Positions 6,029 through 9,008 of a stretch of 9,008 bases of DNA are shown here, in pieces. The notes under the pieces are model-generated. The model ran no database searches. It was given only the letters and a program-made list of their open reading frames with translations, and had not been told where the DNA came from. Each line of letters starts with the position of its first letter. The stretch's first letter is position 1. Both the position numbers and the translations under genes were made by a program. Origin of the DNA: JAYVSZ01 sp043774925 (GTDB taxonomy: Bacteria; Pseudomonadota; Gammaproteobacteria; Burkholderiales; Methylophilaceae). The stretch is from the NCBI GenBank assembly GCA_043774925.1, contig JAYVSZ010000007.1, positions 1 through 9,008 of the forward strand, written 5' to 3'.

Positions 6029-6379
6029 TTATTTCAAGACAGTTGCTGTCCCATTGATTGTTTGCTTTTTCCCTGCGCTTCTTACGCTTCTAAATAGTTC
6101 TTTTGCGTCGGCCAGTGCGGTAATTCCTGCATCGTCTTGTTTGGTTTCCAACGCTGTTCTGGCTTCATGCAGCTTGGCAATCACTTGTTCGATAATTTCC
6201 AGCTTTTCAGGGGTTTTGGTTTTAGCTTTTACGCTTTCAACCCCATATAGCATATCTCCAAAAATTTCATCTAAACTAAAAATCTTACCGCCAATTACAA
6301 AATTTGGTGCTTTTCCAAATGCTGAAACAATTCTGTCTAAAGTACGATCATACCCATCTGGCGCAAATTTAGTCACCAT
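6029..6379 (-). CDS. Unrecognised 116-residue protein (possible fragment)
   Basis: I do not recognise this protein. Residues 1-55 (MVTKFAPDGYDRTLDRIVSAFG, then NFVIGGKIFSLDEIFGDMLYGV) look like a compact folded domain. Residues 56-100 are charged and helical, possibly coiled coil. The last dozen (KKQTINGTATVLK) come from DNA lying against the IS110 remnant and containing a half palindrome, so the natural C-terminus may have been replaced. The ATG at 6379 follows the stop of an upstream frame by 3 nt in the same phase, and no proper Shine-Dalgarno is seen (GGCGGGG is too far). It may be the downstream half of one gene broken by a stop, or the second gene of a coupled pair. No signal peptide or membrane segment. 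Confidence 0.55.
   Translation of the reverse strand: MVTKFAPDGYDRTLDRIVSAFGKAPNFVIGGKIFSLDEIFGDMLYGVESVKAKTKTPEKLEIIEQVIAKLHEARTALETKQDDAGITALADAKELFRSVRSAGKKQTINGTATVLK
6050..6059. repeat. Half-palindrome CCCATTGATT next to the IS110 remnant
   Basis: Ten bases identical to the right arm of the 27-bp palindrome, 39 bp after the transposase stop codon. It could be the outer half of a palindrome split by the IS110 insertion, the rest of the element lying to its left. A 10-bp match could also arise by chance, especially since it codes for part of the minus-strand protein (QTING). Confidence 0.3.
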
Positions 6380-6382
6380 ATT

Positions 6383-6523
6383 TTATTTGCCCCGCCTTAA
6401 AGTGTCTAAATACATATCTCTCGTCCACCCATATGAAACCTTATTGGGGGTTTGAATCACCACACGTTCCCCACCATATTTAAAGAAGTCTTTTACTTGC
6501 GAATCAATGGGGTCAGACTCCAT
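6383..6523 (-). CDS. Unrecognised 46-residue frame starting inside palindrome copy C
   Basis: MESDPIDSQVKDFFKYGGER continues as VVIQTPNKVSYGWTRDMY and ends LDTLRRGK. From about residue 8 on, the composition looks like a real protein (GGERVVIQTPNKVSYGWTRDMYLDTL), while the first seven residues are encoded by the palindrome itself. It ends with TAA at 6383-6385 and the 116-residue frame follows in the same phase after one codon (AAT). I read it as the remains of a longer gene whose 5' end was replaced by the repeat. No Shine-Dalgarno is visible. Transcription could come by read-through from the tRNA-Val gene just upstream. It could also be a tiny intact gene; no function is proposed. Confidence 0.4.
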   Translation of the reverse strand: MESDPIDSQVKDFFKYGGERVVIQTPNKVSYGWTRDMYLDTLRRGK

Positions 6524-6528
6524 TGATT
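6502..6528. repeat. 27-bp imperfect palindrome, copy C (inverted to copy B)
   Basis: Identical at all 27 positions to the reverse complement of copy B. With copy B it forms exact inverted repeats bracketing 593 bp that hold the IS110 remnant and the two unrecognised frames. Its right edge lies 8 bp from the CCA end of tRNA-Val. On the minus strand it supplies the ATG (6521-6523) and first codons of the 46-residue frame. Confidence 0.9.
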
Positions 6529-6536
6529 ATGATTTT

Positions 6537-6613
6537 TGGTAGGCAGTACCAGATTCGAACTGGTGACCTCTTGGATGTCGACCAAGCGCTCTAACCAACT
6601 GAGCTAACCGCCT
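6537..6613 (-). tRNA. tRNA-Val (anticodon GAC), CCA encoded
   Basis: A 77-nt cloverleaf including the encoded CCA. The acceptor stem AGGCGGT/ACTGCCT has one G-U pair, the D-stem is GCTC/GAGC and the anticodon stem CTTGG/CCAAG. The 7-nt loop TCGACAT gives anticodon GAC (6577-6579), for valine codons GUC/GUU. The variable loop is AGGTC, the T-stem ACCAG/CTGGT with loop TTCGAAT, and the discriminator base is A. Odd point: the base before the anticodon is C (6580), where almost all elongator tRNAs have U33. All stems pair, so it looks functional by shape. A good promoter lies about 30 bp upstream. Confidence 0.93.
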
Positions 6614-6649
6614 AGTGTGCGAAGCTGAAACATATCGCAAAGAAGGCGC

Positions 6650-6678
6650 ATTCTAGCCTATTGCGAGGCTATAAGCAA
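6650..6678 (-). promoter_or_regulatory. Promoter of tRNA-Val
   Basis: Minus-strand TTGCTT (6673-6678) and TAGAAT (6650-6655), 17 bp apart, a good sigma-70 match. The start would fall near 6643, leaving about 30 nt of 5' leader for RNase P to remove. Without a terminator after the tRNA, read-through would enter the two unrecognised frames. Confidence 0.6.
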
Positions 6679-6700
6679 TCTCTGGCTTTAAGCATTGCGC

Positions 6701-6709
6701 TGTTATACT
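6701..6709 (+). promoter_or_regulatory. Extended -10 promoter of the dioxygenase gene
   Basis: TGTTATACT is an extended -10 (TG-N-TATACT, hexamer 6704-6709) with no good -35. A normal start point 7-8 bases downstream falls on or next to the ATG at 6717, implying a leaderless or nearly leaderless mRNA. No Shine-Dalgarno lies between. The DNA between this promoter and the divergent tRNA-Val promoter is only about 25 bp. Confidence 0.5.
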
Positions 6710-6716
6710 GAAGCTT

Positions 6717-7322
6717 ATGACCCAGCAAAATGCGCAATTTGAAGCACTAATAGCCAGCCTTTGCGAGAAAGGTTATGCGATTTGCAATGATTTTTTACCT
6801 GCCGAGACGATTGGCGCGCTTGCGCGTGAAGCAAAACGGCGCCATGCAAATGGTGATTTAGCCGCTGCAAAAACTGGTAAAACCAACAAAATTGCGAATC
6901 AGGAAATTCGTGGCGACGCGACGCTTTGGCTAGAGGAAAATGATGTTAACGCCAGCATTCAAGTTTATTTCAGCCAAATGCACGCGCTGCGAAAAGCGGT
7001 GAATGAAGCTTTGTTTATGAACTTGCATGAACTAGAAACGCACATGGCGGTTTACCCAGTTGGCGGCGCGTATCAAAAGCATTTGGATCAATTTGCACAC
7101 ACAAACAATACGCGCCAATTGAGCAGCATTTTGTATTTGAATGAAGATTGGCAAGCAGAAGATGGCGGCGAATTGCGGCTGCATGTAAATGACAACGAAA
7201 ACTTTGATGTTTTACCCACAGGCGGCAAGTTGGTTTTGTTTTTATCCAGCAAATTTTATCACGAGGTGCTGCCTGCCAAGCGGCCTAGAATAAGCCTCAC
7301 AGGCTGGTTCCGTACGCGCTAA
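6717..7322 (+). CDS. 2-oxoglutarate/Fe(II)-dependent dioxygenase, prolyl-4-hydroxylase-like
   Basis: Cytoplasmic oxygenase of the prolyl hydroxylase-like 2OG-Fe(II) superfamily, coupling 2-oxoglutarate decarboxylation to substrate oxidation. The 201 residues carry the iron facial triad H122-x-D124 (YQKHLDQF) and H182 (FYHEVLP), and R191 nine residues after H182 for the 2-oxoglutarate carboxylate (RPRISLTGWFR). SSILYLNEDWQAEDGGELRL (136-155) is the typical core strand region. The substrate cannot be read from sequence; protein hydroxylation is one possibility. The ATG at 6717 keeps the family N-terminal segment (EKGYAICNDFLP) and an in-frame stop lies upstream at 6672. Translation probably begins on a leaderless message. 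The 3' end overlaps the convergent lytic transglycosylase gene by 4 bp. Confidence 0.9.
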   Translation: MTQQNAQFEALIASLCEKGYAICNDFLPAETIGALAREAKRRHANGDLAAAKTGKTNKIANQEIRGDATLWLEENDVNASIQVYFSQMHALRKAVNEALFMNLHELETHMAVYPVGGAYQKHLDQFAHTNNTRQLSSILYLNEDWQAEDGGELRLHVNDNENFDVLPTGGKLVLFLSSKFYHEVLPAKRPRISLTGWFRTR

Positions 7323-8506
7323 TTTAAGTTAAATAAACGTTGGTACAAACTTGGGCTGGCATAGCCATCTTGCGGCAGTTTTTGTGTAGCCTGATATTGC
7401 CGAATGGCCACTTGCGTTTTTAAACCTGGAAAGCCATCTGGCGCGCCACAATCAAAACCTAGCACGTTCAATTTGCCTTGCAGCGCCCACATTTGGTTAA
7501 ACGTCATGCCCGCCTTTTCGGCCTCCGTGCCGCCTAGAATGGCCTTGTCAGAAGATAGCTGATCTGCCAAATGACTGACTGAAAGCGCGTAATTGACCGA
7601 GCGATTCCAATCCATCACCACATCGAAATTACTCGCCACCAAAAATGCAGGGCCTTGCCAGCCTTGCGGCAACAAAATGGCCGTGTTTTCCAAGGCAGGA
7701 AGCGGCTTGCCCTGCATATCCGCAACGCCTAATTTTGTCCATTCTTCCGAATTTTTACGGTTGAATAATTGCGCTTGAGAAAAATCAAAATTGTCGGGCA
7801 GCTTGGCTTCCATTGCTACAGGCTCATCTTTGCGCCAACCCACGTTTGCCAAATAATTCGCCGCCGAGGAAAATGCATCTGGCAACGAATTCGTGATGCT
7901 GATGCGTCCGTCAGCGTCAGCATCCACGCCATATTGCAGCAAAGTGGAAGGCATAAATTGCATGTGCCCCATCGCGCCCGCCCACGAGCCGCGCAAGCCT
8001 GCAACTGAGCTATGGCCAGCATCTACAATGCGCATCGCATCGAATAATTGGCCACGAAAAAAATCAGCACGACGACCTTCGTAAGCCAGCGTCATTAGGC
8101 TAGAAGGCAGCCCGAAGTTGCCCTGATTTTTGCCGTAATGCGTTTCCATGCCCCAAAATGCGACGAGGAGAGATTTTGGCACGCCATATTTTGTCTCAAT
8201 TTGGCTCAAAAGTGCTGCGTGCGTTTGCAACATTGCGCGCCCCTGCGCGATTTGATTGGCATCGACGTGCGTTGCCACATAAGTGAGAAAAGGCGAAATA
8301 AACTCGGGTTGCGCCCTATCCAGCGCGATGACGCGCGGTAGGTATTTTGCACTTTTAAAGGTTTTTGCGATGGTTTGAGGCGAAATATTGTTATCTTTTG
8401 CTTCAAGTTTTAAATCATTTAGCCAGCGTGAAAAAGGCGGTTTTTCTTCTGCAAACGCTGTTTTAAAAAAAAATAAGCTAATGATTAATAACAAATTTTT
8501 AATCAT
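7319..8506 (-). CDS. mltB: Lytic murein transglycosylase, MltB type (GH103), with peptidoglycan-binding domain
   Basis: Periplasmic enzyme that cleaves the MurNAc-GlcNAc bond of peptidoglycan to give 1,6-anhydro ends. From the ATG at 8506 it is 395 residues. MIKN-LLLIISLFFFKTAFA is a signal peptide with cleavage likely after AFA. There is no lipobox cysteine, so it is probably soluble, unlike E. coli lipoprotein MltB. The catalytic glutamate is E121 in FWGMETHYG; GSWAGAMGHMQFMPSTLLQYG and the DADGRISITNSLPDAFSSAANYL segment are GH103 landmarks. Residues 333-392 (FNQMWALQGKLNVLGFDCGAPDG...) form a PG_binding_1 domain. Starts at 8524 (ATG) or 8530 (TTG) are also open and would lengthen the n-region. 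8506 is chosen for its compact signal peptide and 8-bp overlap with the upstream gene. Confidence 0.93.
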   Translation of the reverse strand: MIKNLLLIISLFFFKTAFAEEKPPFSRWLNDLKLEAKDNNISPQTIAKTFKSAKYLPRVIALDRAQPEFISPFLTYVATHVDANQIAQGRAMLQTHAALLSQIETKYGVPKSLLVAFWGMETHYGKNQGNFGLPSSLMTLAYEGRRADFFRGQLFDAMRIVDAGHSSVAGLRGSWAGAMGHMQFMPSTLLQYGVDADADGRISITNSLPDAFSSAANYLANVGWRKDEPVAMEAKLPDNFDFSQAQLFNRKNSEEWTKLGVADMQGKPLPALENTAILLPQGWQGPAFLVASNFDVVMDWNRSVNYALSVSHLADQLSSDKAILGGTEAEKAGMTFNQMWALQGKLNVLGFDCGAPDGFPGLKTQVAIRQYQATQKLPQDGYASPSLYQRLFNLN

Positions 8507-9008
8507 TCTGCAAAATCTCACCATAACCAACTTGATAATTTGGATATTTCAGTTGAAAACCCGTTTCGCGCATGCGTGCATTGCTCAGGCGCTTGCCGCC
8601 CTGCGTGACTGGCGCTTTAACACTGGCCGTATCGATACCCTGCTTGTTTGCCAGCCAAGTCAGCACCTCATATTGCTGCGTCGGCATATCGTCAGTCACA
8701 ATGTAGCAATTGGCAAGGTTTTGTTTTTGCAGCGCTTTTTCGCAACAAAACGCAATAAAACGCGCCGCGTCATCGCGATGAATGCGGTTGCTCCATGCAT
8801 TTTCTTGCGGCCAGCGATTGGGCTCTTTTGCCATATTTACCAAATACAAACGACCAATACCATAGATGCCCGAGAGGCGCATGGATGTTGCCTCGCAAGG
8901 CATGTGCTTTAGCAAGCTTTCTGCCTCTAGTAAACGTTCACCACCGAAATCTACGGGGATAGCGGGTGAATTTTCATCTAAAATTTCAACAGTTTTTTGC
9001 CCATAAAC
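8499..9008 (-). CDS. Extended-SDR / NAD-dependent epimerase-like protein, C-terminal part (runs off right edge)
   Basis: The frame is open from the right edge for 169 codons. It begins at VYGQ, the position of the active-site tyrosine in extended short-chain dehydrogenases, and continues with TSMRLSGIYGIGRL, WSNRIHRDDAARFIAF and GGKRLSNARMRETGFQLKYPNYQVGYGEIL. This layout matches the YeeZ-like branch of NAD-epimerase-type proteins. The N-terminal Rossmann nucleotide-binding half is outside the window. The usual YxxxK lysine is not at +4 after the tyrosine (VYGQKT), which I recall as normal for this branch, so classic epimerase chemistry is uncertain. It overlaps the lytic transglycosylase start by 8 bp, so the two are co-transcribed. 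Substrate unknown. Confidence 0.88.
   Translation of the reverse strand, partial: VYGQKTVEILDENSPAIPVDFGGERLLEAESLLKHMPCEATSMRLSGIYGIGRLYLVNMAKEPNRWPQENAWSNRIHRDDAARFIAFCCEKALQKQNLANCYIVTDDMPTQQYEVLTWLANKQGIDTASVKAPVTQGGKRLSNARMRETGFQLKYPNYQVGYGEILQND

Noticed and set aside
5717..6528. The three palindromes as a CRISPR array
   Set aside because: Spacing is irregular (about 165 and 620 bp), one copy is inverted, and there are no uniform spacers or cas genes.
6537..6613. tRNA-Asp, because GTC is read on the plus strand at the anticodon
   Set aside because: The gene is on the minus strand. There the loop between the CTTGG/CCAAG stems reads TCGACAT, so the anticodon is GAC (Val).
8388..8912. 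A 174-codon plus-strand frame
   Set aside because: It is antisense to the lytic transglycosylase and SDR genes, both of which show clear family motifs, and it has no motif of its own.

Overview
The window looks like the chromosome of a betaproteobacterium with moderate-to-low GC, most like Methylotenera/Methylophilus-type Methylophilaceae. This rests on gene order, protein style and base composition; no database comparison was possible, so the genus is a guess.

Left two thirds (1-5101, all minus strand): the conserved translation cluster, read right to left as thrS - infC - rpmI - rplT - pheS - pheT. It encodes threonyl-tRNA synthetase, initiation factor IF3, ribosomal proteins L35 and L20, and both subunits of phenylalanyl-tRNA synthetase; pheT runs off the left edge. 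infC has no usual start codon. Its family-conserved N-terminus and a well placed Shine-Dalgarno point to an AUA start, the kind of rare codon through which IF3 controls its own synthesis. A clear intrinsic terminator separates rplT from pheS. thrS has a candidate promoter and a GC hairpin in its leader.

Middle (5102-6713): a small DUF3144-family gene on the plus strand, then about 1 kb of accessory debris. It holds three copies of a 27-bp imperfect palindrome, two of them exact inverted copies, plus an unrelated hairpin repeat, the last 32 codons of an IS110-family transposase, and two small unrecognised minus-strand reading frames separated by one in-frame stop. The upstream frame takes its ATG and first codons from a palindrome copy. 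The block ends 8 bp from a tRNA-Val(GAC) gene whose anticodon loop has C instead of the near-universal U33. The architecture suggests a mobile or REP-like cassette assembled at a tRNA 3' end.

Right (6717-9008): a 2-oxoglutarate/Fe(II) dioxygenase on the plus strand, probably read from a nearly leaderless transcript, converging with 4 bp of overlap on a two-gene minus-strand unit. That unit is a partial extended-SDR (NAD-epimerase-like) gene overlapping an MltB-type lytic transglycosylase.

The best candidates for something undescribed are the palindrome/IS110/tRNA cassette at 5717-6613 and its orphan reading frames. The other genes are ordinary housekeeping genes with a few unusual control features.
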